Below, in pieces: positions 22,476 to 35,626 of a stretch of DNA of 64,000 bases (within the stretch, counting starts at the first letter, position 1; each line of letters opens with the position of its first letter). Under the pieces are notes generated by a model. The model did no database searches, had not been told where the DNA came from, and worked only from the letters and a program-made list of their open reading frames with translations. Source of the DNA: Xenopus tropicalis (lineage: Eukaryota; Chordata; Amphibia; Anura; Pipidae); NCBI RefSeq assembly GCF_000004195.4, contig NC_030685.2, forward strand, positions 52,342,016 through 52,406,015. Reading direction: 5' to 3'. Position numbers and translations under genes: made by a program.

Positions 22476-23018
22476 AGAATCTGCTCCTACGCTTGAATTA
22501 GCACTCTTCTGTGTCTGCACTTGGAGCCATTGCGTCTGTTTGGGTACAGAAACAGAGCAAACTTTGATGCCAAACTGCGTGTATGCATTTCAGCACTGAA
22601 ATCTGCTCTGAATGCCTTCCCCTGGCCCGACACTGGGGCTCTGGGTGCAGACACAGAAGAGTGCTTTTTCAAGTGTAGGGGCAGATTCTCGGCAGTGCTG
22701 TATTAGGTCTGGTGCCACCTTTAAGCACCGGACCTAAATATGGCTCCTAGATGTGAAAGAAATGTCATGCACAACCTGCCGTGAGGTCACTTCCGTATGA
22801 GTGACATGGCACCCATTCCAACACGCAGCAAACCCCCTAACACCCCCTGGGGGGGGGGGGATTTGAAATTTTTTTTAAAAAAAGAAAATCTTTTATATAG
22901 GCACCTGAGGGCCGCTCACCAAAATCTGCCACCCTAGGCATAGGCCCTTGGGGCCTATATATAAATACGGCCCTGATTCTTGGCCTTCATTTGTCCACAG
23001 CCAGAGAATCCACCACTT
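22476..23018. mobile_element. Inverted-repeat element split by a hAT insertion
   Basis: The arms share GCACTCTTCTGTGTCTGCAC (22501) and its complement (22650), plus CCTACGCTTGAATTAGCA and gctttttcaagtgtaggggc. The right part is interrupted by the hAT at 22693-22975 and resumes at 22976 (attcttggccttc...agagaatcc). Confidence 0.65.
22693..22975. mobile_element. hAT-like MITE
   Basis: Ends CAGTGCTGTATTAGG and ...aaatacggccctg, flanked by an 8-bp duplication with one mismatch (ATTCTCGG/ATTCTTGG). It includes a G run followed by an A/T run at about 22849-22890. Confidence 0.7.
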
Positions 23019-23019
23019 G

Positions 23020-24519
23020 TGACATAAGCATAATGGAATTTATACGTAATTTGTAGAACAATGTTTTGATTCAGCCTTGTTCCAGAAGAGTTGTTCATAG
23101 GTAATGTCAGAAAGCAGAGATTGCCAGGATAACAATAGAGTATTCTGCAGCTCTTTTTATGGCACTTTCTGCACTGTATTGCCAAATAAGTCTTGCCATT
23201 TAAGAATATTGTTAATAAATAAACAATTTATGGATACTCATGCCTTTTATAATTTTGGAAGGAATTTTAATAACTTTTAACAGCAGATATAAAAGACCTG
23301 TATAACTAGCAGTAAATTCTCTTTGAAAATCAGTAAGTGTATTTTATTTGCATATATAGAGCAAAATTCCCCAAAATTCCATTACTAAATAAGTGCATAT
23401 TGCCTTTGGTTCTCCAGGGCCCTAAAGTCACATTACTTTCAGAATTGGGTCTACTCACAACTTATATCCTGTCAATAAAAAGATAGTTAAAAAAATATTA
23501 AATCCTTTAACTGGGTCATCTTGGAGACCTTAACAAGTTTAATTAACATAAAGAAAACAAAGGCTCAGCAGAAAAAGGAGGAGAGTCAGACAGATTTAAT
23601 GGCTTCCTTTATTAAAAAAACACACCTCCCCCCACCTTTAGTCAAACCTTATCACATATGCCATTAGCTGCACAGCTAGTCATTATGGTGCACCCGAGTA
23701 GGAAGAAAAGGGTTGACAAGCAGACACTAGATGGGTCATTTATGACCTCCAGACAGTGTTCCTTTCCTTGTAGAATTACTGCAGGTCTCTGTAACCATTT
23801 TATTGGAATTTAGGGAGCATCAGAGGCTGCAGACCACAAAATGTCCCTGTCCTTATTGCCTCCCGTGTCTGGTTAGTGCCCCTGGCACTGCACTTTATAT
23901 TTGGCACCAGATTTGTTAATTGTTTACTGTAGAAAAGTTAACACTATTCTCGCGAAAGGCTAACATTTCCTTGTTATATGTCGGTTATTTTATATACCAC
24001 ATGGGCAATGTCTTGGGCCATGGGCACACAAAGTGTTTTCTCTGCTTCTCTCAGTCTGCATTTTTCCTGCGTGGGTATGCGGAGCGGAGGTTGACCCAAA
24101 AACACGAAAGCAGGCATTTTTGGACTGACCTCCGCTCTGCTCCGTGTACCTGTACTCAGGCGGAAGCAGAAAATACACAGGCTTTGTCATTTATATGCAC
24201 TTTTTGCAAACTTTGTGCAGAGAAGTCAGAATCAGTACAAACATTTTTTTTCTTTGTACTTGTGGTTTCTTTGGGGTCAGTTTCTTCCAGGCAGATTTAA
24301 ATTCAATCCTAAACTTACAGGCTGGGGTGCTAAGATGTTTAAATGTAATAATCTGCCTTTTGAAGTGTGTAAAGGCATCCATGTTGGCATAATCACTGCA
24401 TGTATGGCATTTAAATGGGTAAACTATGCTAACTACTTATATATATAATGCACATTAATCACGCACAGCTAAGGCGTCCCATAAAATGTAAGGCAGCTCA
24501 GTATTTTATGCCTGCTTAG
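23020..24519. other. Intron sequence, nothing recognised
   Basis: AT-rich. A GC-richer region at 24010-24190 has weak internal inverted similarity (GGAGCGGAGG/CCTCCGCTCTGC), possibly an eroded MITE. No exon. Confidence 0.5.
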
Positions 24520-24727
24520 CAGAGGCGACCCGGCCGGCCACCTCACCCCCACTGCTTCCCCCTTTTCCCCCCATCCTATAGATGCCGTGCGGGGGGGAGC
24601 ACCGGCAAATCAAATGTCGGGGTAAGAGATCCCGGACTAGGGGTGGCAACAGAGGTACCTGCCTAGCCCCCCTCACTGTGGCGCCCTAGGCAGGTGCTTC
24701 TTCTGCCTACCCCTAGTTCCGGCCCTG
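24520..24727. mobile_element. hAT-like MITE, GC-rich
   Basis: A 208-bp insertion beginning CAGAGGCGACCCGG and ending gttccggccctg. It is flanked by the exact 8-bp duplication CTGCTTAG (24512-24519 and 24728-24735). GC-rich against an AT-rich background. Confidence 0.75.
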
Positions 24728-24735
24728 CTGCTTAG

Positions 24736-25810
24736 GGCAGACATTATAAACAGTGTTCCACTTCACCTCTTGATTTCCAATCCAGCTCAAGGCCCACAGA
24801 GCAGTTTGGCATTTGTAATGCCCGTGTAAGTATTATTTAAGGAACAGTATAGCTGTCAGTAATATAGCATGTTAGAGCAAGAATAGGCCAGAGTCACTCA
24901 TTTGCGACCTACCTTGACTTTTGGAGATAATTCCTGTTCGTTTTTCTTTGTAGGAACATGCTGCACCCCAGTTGCCTAAAGCACTCTCTTGGCAGTCAGA
25001 GTGGTATTTTCAGGCAACTGTAGCCCATAAAATGTGTTTTAGTAGATTACAGCCGACAATTCAGTCCTTTTATGTTCAGCTGAAAGTAGCAACAAACATG
25101 CCACCCTTAGAAATTCCCGAAAGCAAACATTTAGCCAGTTATGTAATTGCTGCTTCCATCCTTTGTGAGCCTAGACCTAGACCTTTATCCAGGACAATGA
25201 AACATGTTTTGCTAATATCACTCTTAAAGCTGTATGTATGATAGAAATCAAATTGTATAGAAATATTCATTCTTTTAATGCTAGTCTTCTTTCCATGAAT
25301 GTATTTTGAAAAAAAAAATGTGATTATGACTGTCCTACATTGGAAAATCTTACATACTCAGACACATTAGCAACAGTTGGGGCTTCTATTGAAATCAGTA
25401 AAAAATATAGTGAAGTGGCAGGTAGCCTTAACATTTACTTTCCAGCTCTAGTAAAGAGGGTTCCAACTTTTAACCAGCCAAGCATTTAGGTGAAAAAAGT
25501 AAATATTACTGATCTTTGTTGTAAGAAAAGTCCTGTGAATTTTCCTGGCACCTCACTGTGGTGAAAAAAAATCTCCTCCTGTGTGGCATTGCAATAAATA
25601 TTATGTGTTAGCCAAACCACAACCTTCCCTACCAATTTTCCTAGAAACTACACTATAATTGGAAAATATGTAAATAGGGTTTTATCACAACAACTTTTGT
25701 GGGTTTATTTACCACGTGTACAGAACTTTGCTTTTCTGCTTATTTGCATTTCTAGATTTGAGTTCATTTTGACATACTGCATATGTTAGCAAGGGTTTTT
25801 TTTACTGGCC
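24736..25810. other. Intron sequence, nothing recognised
   Basis: AT-rich; no repeat ends or coding frame with support. Confidence 0.5.
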
Positions 25811-26238
25811 TTAAAGGAACAGTAACACCAAAATATGAAAGTGTATAAAAGTATTTACAGTATAATGTACTGTTGCCCTGCATTGGTACACCTGGTGTGT
25901 TCGCCTTAGAAGGACAACTATAGTTTATATAAACAATGCTGCTGTGTCGCCATGGGGGCAGCCATTCAGATGAGAAAAGGCACAGATAACGTAGCAGATA
26001 ACAGATTAAACCCCATTATATTCTACAGAGCTTATCTGTTATCTGCTATGTAACCTGTGCCTTTTCTCCCTTTTTCCAGCTTTAATGGCTGCCCCCATGG
26101 CTACACAGCAGCTTATTTATATAAACTATAGTAGAGTTTCTGTAGCCAATACACTAATTTTACCAATGCAGGGCAACAATACATTAGATTCTAATTACTT
26201 TAAAACACTTTCATCTTTTGGTGTTACTGTTCCTTTAA
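25811..26238. mobile_element. T2-family MITE, copy 2
   Basis: A 428-bp element with TTAA at both ends, clearly paralogous to 259-682 along its whole length, including the inner GGGGGCAGCCATTCA / TGGCTGCCCCC arms. The short frame across its right half (26085-26297) is a chance ORF also seen in copy 1. Confidence 0.85.
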
Positions 26239-26857
26239 CATTACAAGCCAGTTCCACTGATGGGACTGTTTTAGTGAAACAATCTAAAGTATTTTAGCTG
26301 AGCAAGGCCTCTATTATGGAGGACCTTTTCATAGGTTCAGCAGGTTAGAAGCAGCGGCATTGATCTATTTAAAAGTAGCTAAAGATTTTGAAAGATTGGG
26401 TGGCTTGATATGGGAATTGTAATAGAAACAATTTATAACCTCTGTTAAGATGTCCAGGGCCCTAAGATTTCTGATGGCTAAAAATATGTAGACATAGTTT
26501 GCCTTTATGTAAAAGAAGGTCAGCGCAAGGTATAGGTGGTACAGGTATGTTTTCCAGGAGCCACTTGGTAACAGCAGAGGAGGGGGCTTCGAGTTATTGT
26601 GATGATGAAATGACCCAATACATGCATGACCTGAAAGTTACCCTCCGTGTTGGGCTGGTCAGCGCTAAGAAGGTGAGCCCGAAGTGTGGGTTCAGGCTCA
26701 TTTACACACAGAAGGACAGTGCGATAGGTATTAAAAAAGTTCTCTGTTTTTAGCAACAACACAAACAGATAGTTAAGTTGCCTTGTGGCAAAGGTAACTA
26801 CTGTATTAAAGCTGTGTCAACCAGCAGAAACATGGTTAATCTGAATTTGGAAAGTCT
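26239..26857. other. Intron sequence, nothing recognised
   Basis: No supported feature. Confidence 0.5.
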
Positions 26858-27470
26858 TAGTGGCACATTTACTAACCCACGAACGGGCCGAATGCGTCCG
26901 ATTGCGTTTTTTTCGTAATGATCGGTATTTTGCGATTTTTTCGGAAATTATCGCGACTTTTTCGTTACCAATACGATTTGCGCGAAAAAACGCGAGTTTT
27001 TCGTAGCCATTCCGAAAGTTGCGCAAAATCTGGCGATTTTTTCGTAGCGTTAAAACTTGCGCGAAAAGTCTCGATTTTTTCGTAGAGTTAAAACTTGCGC
27101 GAAATGTCGCGCCTTTTAAGTTTTAACGCTACGAAAAAGGCGCGACTTTTCGCGCAAGTTTTAACGCTATGAAAAAATCGCGACTTTGCGCAACTTTCGG
27201 AATGGCTACGAAAAACTCAAGTTTTTTCGCGCAAGTCGTAATGGCTACGAAAAACTCGCGTTTTTTCGCGCAAGTCGTAATGGCTACGAAAAACTCGCGT
27301 TTTTTTCGCGCAAGTCGTAATGGCTACGAAAAACTCGCGTTTTTTCGCGCAAATCGTAAAGACGCCGAAAAAATCGCAAAAAATACGAAAAAAGTCGCAA
27401 AATGTTCGTTTTCCAATCGGAATTTTTCCAATTCGGATTCGAATTCGTGTCTTAGTAAATCAGCCCCTTA
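26858..27470. mobile_element. Palindromic MITE with 39-bp tandem array
   Basis: Runs from TTAGTGGCACATTTACTAAC to gtcttagtaaatcagccccttag. The left half is TTTTTCG-rich and the right half CGAAAAA-rich and complementary. Right of centre, about four units of roughly 39 bp (27200-27352), each with TAATGGCTACGAAAAACTCG and TTTTTTCGCGCAA, are arranged head to tail. Frames through the array are repeats, not protein. Confidence 0.85.
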
Positions 27471-29544
27471 GTGAGAGCATAGTTTTAAATATTCAGGAGG
27501 TATAACCACACCTTTGTGCCTTGACTGTTTCATTTTGTATCATGAAAAAGGGTGACTATAATAATCCCCCCACCCTTCTCCGTGCTATTTTATAGAAGCA
27601 GCTTAATACATAAATTTTAAAGCTGAGCTAGTCTGGCGATGGGCTTTCCCTGTCAGTAAAGAAAGCAGCCTTGGGCTGGGGAACAATGAAAGGTGGTTTT
27701 GGAAGGGAATGTAAATTAGGAAGAAATTGTTGGCCGATTTCCAGCAGACAGACTGGGCTGTGTCTACTAAACCTGAATCTGCTTTGCTGCAGCTGTTTAA
27801 CCCTTCAGAGCACTAGTCTTATTTTTTATACACTTTTAATACACAAATGCCACCAATAACATATAAAATATATCTATATAAATGGTGTTGGCAGTATCAT
27901 CATATATAATGGTGTCACTTGCACATTTAAAAAATGATTTACTGTATTTTGTAAAATATGGGAAAATTAGGGAATTTACAAATGGATGGGTTTTTAATTG
28001 TGTTCCACTGCATAGGAATACAGGAGTTAACTGATCTTATTTTTATCAGTGGATGCTCTACTGAGTAAGTGCACTGAAATGCCAAATGCGGATAAAATAG
28101 ACCTAGAATTGGCCACTATAATGTTCCCAAATGAAATAATAAATCTAAAATATTTGGTTTGATGATTCTAAAAGAGAAAATAGTAGCCCTTCAGCTGTAT
28201 TATAAATCACCCAGTTGTTACTGTTAGGTAAATGGGCCAGAAGACTGATGTATTGAATATAACCAAGGCACACTTAATCCATCACTACAGATCTTTTATA
28301 TAAAATATGCATAGTTTCGAGTAAAATTATTGCCAGATACTTGAAAGAGCATCAGTTACTTGCATGGTCAGTGGTGACACCATTATTGTACCTGGGATAT
28401 ATAGAATAATCATCAGCTCTCTCTGCTGAGCCCTATAAGGTTTTAGGCCAGAACCACACTGCTCTACTGCTCATGTTACAGAAAGACCCAGTGTAATGGT
28501 CTATCGCCATTCTCTCACATTGCCACCTGTGGCCTGGGAATAGAGGTGCTTTGCAACTAGCTATGGATGTCTATGCCAGGACTTCTGTGCCAAAACTGGG
28601 TTCATGTGATAAGAACTGTGCCAGCAGTATTCAGTTTTCAGATTTGGATTTTTAACCACTTGTAAATAGTAAATTCCGAAAAAGTTACAACTTTTTTTGT
28701 CGACTTTTAGGGAAAATCTGACGGTTAGTAAATGGCCCCTAAGTGTTGGCTCTGCAGGCTTTTGTGTTTTTTTAGGCTGATTTCTGCTCCCTGTAGCTGC
28801 AGTCAGGTCAGTGCAGGTCTGTGGAGCTGAGTAAGAGAGTGGATTCCCTACTCTTTGCCTGCCTACAAAACACAGGCTGAGAGAAGCAGAGCCATTGCTT
28901 AGTGTAACTTTGGCCTAAAATTTCAAACTGTGCTGGTGCTGCATTGTAAATGTTTTTATTCTGCCAGTATACAGTTATTTTGCTAGTATACAGTTATTTT
29001 GCTGAATATCATCATGTTCAGGGGCTCATTAATATAAACTACTCCAGACTCATCTTCTGCACTCCATGATCTGTTTTTGACTTGGTTCCACATAAACAAA
29101 TATGTACACCCTCCACCATCCATGCAGCACTCTAAATGGCTCCTATTTTCTTAACATGAACTTTGGAACGTTACTATAAGCCCAGTGGATGCTGTGTGTG
29201 CAAATACTTCACTTGTCAGATAAAACTTTTTAAAGCGTTTAAAGATTTAGCGATAGGTTGTATAATGCTTCAATTACTTTATAAGGTGTTGCTTAACTGT
29301 CCTTCGAAGTGCTGCTTTAAAAAGAAAATCTTACTATAGCTTTACCACTACCTCCTGTTTTTTCTCATCTCTCACCTTCGAAGCCATATTCCTATATTTA
29401 TAGTATTGATTAGATCCATCAAGATTAAACCACAGTTTGTCTGTGTGCTGTCCAGCGTCTTTGAATTAATGACTGTGTGTTTTAAAAACCCATCAGCCTT
29501 GGATGTGTAATATAGGAACAAGGCATTTCTCCTTGTACCCATAA
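27471..29544. other. Intron sequence, mostly unique
   Basis: A fragment of the CGAAAAA-type MITE right end may lie at 28670-28740 (ggttagtaaatggcccct). Otherwise no feature supported. Confidence 0.5.
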
Positions 29545-29787
29545 GGGCTCTGGTACACGGGGAGATTAGTCGCCCGCGATAAAACTCCCTGTTCGCGGGC
29601 GACTAATCTCCCCGAGTTGCCTACCCCTGCCATCCCACCAGCGAACATGTAAGTCGCTGGCGGGATGGCAGACGCGGCGGGGCAATTTCCGGAAATCGCC
29701 GAAAAAGACTCGCGAGTCTTTTTCGGCGATTTGCGCGAAAGTTAATCGCGGGCGCGGGCGACTAATCTCCCCCGTGTGCCAGAGCCC
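29545..29787. mobile_element. GGGCTCTGGTACACGG MITE, long form
   Basis: Ends GGGCTCTGGTACACGGGGAG and cgtgtgccagagccc. Inner hairpins: CGCCCGCGATAAAAC/GTTCGCGGGCG, CCATCCCACC/GGCGGGATGG, and a palindrome centred on ACTCGCGAGT (29708). The right part closely matches 34195-34377 in inverse orientation. Confidence 0.8.
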
Positions 29788-31182
29788 TTAGAACTATAGC
29801 TAAGAACAATGTCGGGCTGGCACACTGGGATACCAGGAAAACTCCTGGTTGGCCCAGGTGTCAGTGAGCCCTCCTGCTTCTAACCATTTGCCCTGTTTCA
29901 TAGATATTGCCTTTTTCTGTTTGGGAACAAAGCACCGTAAATAAAAAAGGCTAGGAGAATAAAGAGATTGCATAAGGAGTGTGGACCTATTGTGTAAGGT
30001 CTAATATGTCTATATGCAACCCCATAGCTTGGAAGCAAGACATTGCAAGTCGAATGACTGTGGAGATATGCATCTCTCATTAATTGTCAAAGCCAACAGT
30101 CACTGGTTTAAAGTTATATGTCACACAGGATTGAAAATGGTGAGATATGCCACCCAGACTAATTCAGCGTGAAGCTGAATCTGTTCTTGACATCAGATCA
30201 TTTTATACCTTTTTTTCTAATAAAACTTGGCAATTTATTCAAGGTAAAATCACAGTAGTTCACACTTTTAGGGTTGTTGCATTTTTAAAAACCCCAATAC
30301 ATGCAAACATGTGTCTGTTAAACTTCTGGTGTGCATCGTATTCCTCTCTCTGCCAGCTCATGAATAATTTCTGCATCTCTGTACAGATACTTCACAGAAG
30401 TATGATTAATAATTCACGTATAAAGGACAGCACATCTCACTGCATTAAAGCAGCAGTCTGTCTTTGTCTGGCTCTTTTAAATATGTTTTTGCTTGGGGAG
30501 AAATACATACACAACCTAAAGCAACTTATTCTTTACAATAATAATCTGTTATCATATACATTATATTAGACTCTACTATCTACTATTTTCATTAAATCTA
30601 CTTTAAAGCATATGCGCTGGCTAAAAAATCAGATGGTGAGGAGGGAGGGGGAAATTGAGTGCTGAATGGAAAGTGAAAGTAATTGTCTGCTCCGCCTCTA
30701 TGCCTCAGGCAGTCATTATATGATTGACAGCTGGGATTTTTAAATGCCTTTATAATGGGTATGGATGTGTTAATAAAAAAGGACTTTGGGTTTCATGTTT
30801 CATTTGAAAAGGACTTTTATTATACAGTTATTGATGTTGGGGTGACAGGTCCCCTTTAACATTTTAACATTAATTATTATCAGATAGCAAAGCAAAAAAT
30901 GTATAATTACTGTATATTGGAAAGTTTCTTAGAATTACATCTTTACGCAAAGAACATTTTTTGGTTATAGGGCCCCTTCAAAGTAGAACAGATAAAAAGG
31001 AAAATGTTCTAAGGAGTTGTTCTTACACACTGTATAATTATCCTTATGAACAAGATATTGTATAACAATACAGTAAACTATTTAGTTAATTTTAATTCAT
31101 AAATATACAGTACAAGTAACCTATTTAAAGGAATGAATAAACTGCTATATCTCATATAAACCCTGCTGCTTAGCTGCAGTGA
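29788..31182. other. Intron sequence, nothing firm
   Basis: A T2-like end (gacaggtccccttta, about 30846-30860) occurs without a clear partner. No exon. Confidence 0.5.
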
Positions 31183-31190
31183 CTCTAAGG

Positions 31191-31485
31191 CAGTGATCCC
31201 ATACCAATGGCATGTGAGCAACATGTTGCTCACCGACCCCTTGGATGTTGCTCTCAGTGCCCCCAAACCAGGTAGTTATTTTTGAATTACTGACTTGGTG
31301 GTAAGTTTTGGTTGAATACAAACAAAATTTACTACCAAATAAAGCCTCCTATAAGCTGATAGTGTGCATAGAGGCTCCCTAATAGCCAATCTTAGCCCTT
31401 ATTTGGCACCTCCATGAACTTTTATGATGCTTGTGTTGCTCTCTTTTTACTGTGGCTCACGAGTAAGAAAGGTTGGGGACCCCAG
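31191..31485. mobile_element. hAT-like MITE (CAGTGATCCC family), best copy
   Basis: A 295-bp element with ends CAGTGATCCCATACC and ggttggggaccccag, flanked by the exact 8-bp duplication CTCTAAGG (31183-31190 and 31486-31493). It defines the family to which 13367-13657 and 36589-36695 belong. Confidence 0.8.
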
Positions 31486-31854
31486 CTCTAAGGGTTCCAC
31501 TATACTCCACTTTACACAAAACAGTTCAGGTTGAATACTAAGTACCTACTGCTTGTCTAATGCTCAGTTTACAAAATCCATTTGATCTCAGTATGTAATA
31601 AATCACCAACTCAGACTCCTAACATAACCCTTTCCATTCTCTGTACAAGTCATTAGCATTTTAAAATATAAAAGGAGGGTGTTGCGCCATTCTAATTTAT
31701 TTGCATTGATAAGGTCACTTATCCTTGCTCTTTGGGTCCTTGAAGTCCTGCCACTATATTGCCTAGTAAAGCTCTTACAAGTCAATAAATACACCACTCA
31801 TTTGAAATTGATATTGTCTGAGACCAAACCCTTTTCTGATTGCAGTGCACTTAA

Positions 31855-32140
31855 GGGCTCTGGCACACGGGGAGATTAGTCACCCGTGACAAATCTCCCT
31901 GTTCGAGGGCGACTAATCTCCCCAAAATGCCATCCCACCGGTGAAAATGTAAATCGCCAGTGGGATGGCATACGAAGTTTCCTCTCAAAGCAACTTTCAG
32001 GGAAATCGCAACGCCACATATGCCATCCCACTGGCGATTTACATTGTAAATTGCCGGTGGAATGGCATTTCGGGGAGATTAGTCACCCGCGAACAGGGAG
32101 ATTTGTCGTGAGCGACTAATATCCTTGTGTGCCAGAGCCC
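31855..32140. mobile_element. GGGCTCTGGCACAC MITE with TAA duplication
   Basis: A 286-bp element with ends GGGCTCTGGCACACGGGGAG and ccttgtgtgccagagccc and direct TAA flanks. Two inner CCATCCCAC hairpins. Confidence 0.8.
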
Positions 32141-32143
32141 TAA

Positions 32144-34194
32144 AGGTTGTCAAAATGTACTAATCAATGGGTCACACAGTGCTTAGATCCACACCTGTAC
32201 GGGTCTCAAACCTGACATGACCTATTCTCTGTGTTTTAAATAAATAATTGGCATTGTTGGTATACAGTATACTGGCTCTTTCAATTTATGGTTTGGTGCT
32301 GCCATTTAGCTGGGATCAATATGTTAATCCAGCTTCCCCAATAGCTGTAAGCACAGCATGGATACGGTATATCTAGGTACAGTGTCAGAGAATATTGCTT
32401 CTTAATCAATTAGATTGTAAACTAATCTGCATTCATATAAAAGCAAAAAAATAAGCATTACTCAAATAGCAGACAACCAAGTATTTATACAAATGCCAGA
32501 CAATACAGAACAAATGATGAGAGGATGGAAGAACAAAGGAAACTGCAGATCTCTTGCATGTGACAAACATGACAATATCCCCCTGATCTTCAGAACAGTA
32601 CTTGTGCATCAATAATAGCCTTCTGATATTAGTCCCTATAGAGAAAAGGTTTATAAAGTGAACAAGTCATCCCTTGCTTTTTTAAATTAACCCTGTCATG
32701 TCATGGAATGACTAAAGGAATTGCCTATTATTAGGGTGCTGAGACAAAGCAGCTAGACAGCAAGATCTTCACGTAATCTGTGAGGAATCAGTCACAACAC
32801 TGCCCTAGATCAGTCACTACCAATAAATCTTATAGTAGCCACTAAATATCCTGAAGGTCCTCATCTTTGGCTAGCAAGTGCCACATTGTATGTCCTTCTC
32901 ACCTTGTTTCCTAAACTATAAAATGGGGATAAACCATACTGGAAAGATAGTTTGCAAAAATGTATAATATTTTTTATATGATCATTGAGAAGCAGTCCTT
33001 TGTCTAAATGTATTATCATGATAAACATAAATATAAATGACATATAAATAGAGACAAATTAAAATGCAGCTAAAGGATCATGTGCAGAGTAACCTATATA
33101 TTGCCATGGTTTACTTTACTAAAAAATAAACTGAATCTTAAGACTAAATAACATACTTTGCTTTGTAATATATAGGTGGGTAGTTGCCACATTGCTTTCC
33201 TTGGAAAAACAGAAAACAGCCCCTGTGGCATCTAATTTTACAATAGGGGGTTCATTATTAGTATTATTGTGCATTCTGAAAAACAGCAGCAGGAGTCAAT
33301 TTATAAACCTTCAATGAACAGCATGGGGGTTGCATTAAGCTAAAGTGTTTGCTGACTTTTATTCATTAACGGTAAAGTCCAAAATTATCCCAAACATCAC
33401 ACAAAAGTTCAAAAAATAAAAATCACATTTTATTCAAAAATCATTATTAAAAACATACAAACCCCTCAAAAATGCAGCCTTAGTCATAGGCAGTTGTGAC
33501 CCCATGGGTTCTTAAGCACATATTTAAGCAAAAATAACCCCACCCCTCATTAAAATCATTATCATTTAAAGAGAGACAGTAAATATCACAAAAAATAGAA
33601 ATTCATCAATTTACTGTCCATTGGTTACATTTTAACAGCAATAATCAAATAGTAAAATGGCCATTTAGTCAAATCCAAACAAACATTCAAAGTTTTTCAA
33701 AATCTTTCAAGAAAACATAATTATACTGTACCTGACAATATCATTACAGATAGCTGTTAAAATACATATATACCCCATTATACAAGTGGGATTCAAACCA
33801 TACATTAATCAAACTTTTACTCTCACGTAGAAGAACATTTTACATTTTAGAGTTTGCACAAAAAAATTTTAATTGAAGAAGAAGGAGGAGATGGATTCTT
33901 TACTCTCAAGTAAAGCATGTAACATCAAACTCATAATTAAGTAAACACATATGTAAATAAAAAAACCTCCATTCTTGCTTAAAGACTAAGTAAATCACCC
34001 CCTCTCACTCCACAATCTCACTTGAACTGAAAAAAAAAATAGTAATAGATTTTATATATATATATACATATATAAAAGGAGATAAGATAAGATAAGACTT
34101 ATTCTTTCCTTTAGTGATCTATCAGTACAAGCCACATATTGCTTCTAGCACTTCAAACAAGTAACTAAATAGATGTATTACAATTAATACAGAA
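32144..34194. other. AT-rich intron sequence
   Basis: Long A-rich stretch, particularly 33360-34060, with (TA) and GATAA microsatellite runs at about 34055-34098. No gene or paired termini. Confidence 0.5.
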
Positions 34195-34377
34195 AATTCT
34201 CTCTCGCGAGTCTTTTTCGGCGATTTACGCAAAATCGCACCGCCGCGTGTGCCATCCCGCCGGCGACTTACATGTTCGCCGGTGGGATGACAGGGGAAGG
34301 CAACTCGGGGAGATTAGTTGCCCGCGAACAGGGAGTTTTGCCGCGGGCGACTAATCTCCCTGTGTGCCAGAGCCCTT
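34195..34377. mobile_element. GGGCTCTGG MITE, truncated
   Basis: Corresponds to one half of the 29545-29787 element in reverse complement. The right end (tgtgtgccagagccc) is intact; the left breaks at CTCGCGAG, the centre of the palindrome in the longer copy. Confidence 0.7.
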
Positions 34378-35626
34378 CATTAAACATCAATAATGATATT
34401 CAAATACAAAATAAATAAAGCTGGGAGCTTTGGGAACATGTTTAATGGAGGGTTCTGATTGATGGTAGGAAGAGAAGAGATTGTGTGAAGGAGAACTGAA
34501 CATATGGCTCTAAGACACATTAGTTAGTTCATCTTAGACAAAACATTGGTCTGAGACATAAGTCAACAATACTAAAGCTGCAAGCACATAGTGTTCTTCG
34601 TGTACAAATGTGGTTGGCCTTGCAGCCTGCTTTAACTTTTGCTTCATGTGGCAACAAATCGGATTTACACTTTGGCAAAAGTTTAGATTTTAATCAAATA
34701 ATATAATTTCCCTAAAATGTATGAAAAAAATTGTTTGTTCTTAAACTCTTTAAGTGCACATTTATTTGATCTTGCTGTGCCACATGTTGCCAGTAAACAC
34801 ATGGCATGAATTAGATCAAAGCAACTGCCATAAACTAAAAATCTGTTACATCAGCATAAAGTACCATACTGAATTACTTCTATGATCTACTTCACTTAAA
34901 GAGTTAATAACGTAGCCTGTTGGTATAAAGGTTCATCATACATGTGTTTAACACTAATAGGGCTTGTATTGAACATGCTTTCTGCATATAGTTTTAGGAC
35001 ATATCTATGGATTTTGTTGTCTTGTTCTAAAAAGTAAATTGAAAGTACTGTATGTAAGGTATGGGATCAGCTATTAGGAAACACGTTATCTGGAAACCCA
35101 TTATCCAGAAAGCCATGAAATACGAGACGGCCATCTTCCAAAGACTTCATTTTAAGAAGTGAATTTGTTTTTAAAAATGAATTCCCTTTTCTCTGTATTA
35201 TTAAAATAGTACCTGGTGCATAATGGTAACTAAGATATAATTAATCCTTATTGGAGTCAAAACAACCCTATTAGGTTTCTTTAATGTTTAAATTATTTGT
35301 TAATAGACTTAAAGTATGGTGATCCAAATTCCTGAAAGACCCCCTATCAAAAAAGGTGATCCAAAAGAGTGATCCTAATTCCCTATCACACAAGTGATTT
35401 TGTCACCCTTGGGAAATTGCACCCCTGCTAGAAACAAAACACCTGAAAATACTTCTGTTTGACTGCCTATTAATATGGCCTTATGTGAATGATTCCTATT
35501 GCTTTATCACATAAAAGCAAGGAATACAATGGTATTTTTTGACATTTTCTCTCTGTTAACAAGAGACACAGGCTGCAACTGGGGGGAGAGCTTGTTTATG
35601 CAGACCTCATTTTGTCTATTTAATCT
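34378..35626. other. Intron sequence with a dispersed repeat
   Basis: About 35068-35340 is a diverged copy of a Xenopus repeat with landmarks TTATCTGGAAACCCATTATC and CCAGAAAGCCATGAA. Related fragments appear at 19013 and 46970-47215. The rest is unremarkable. Confidence 0.5.
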
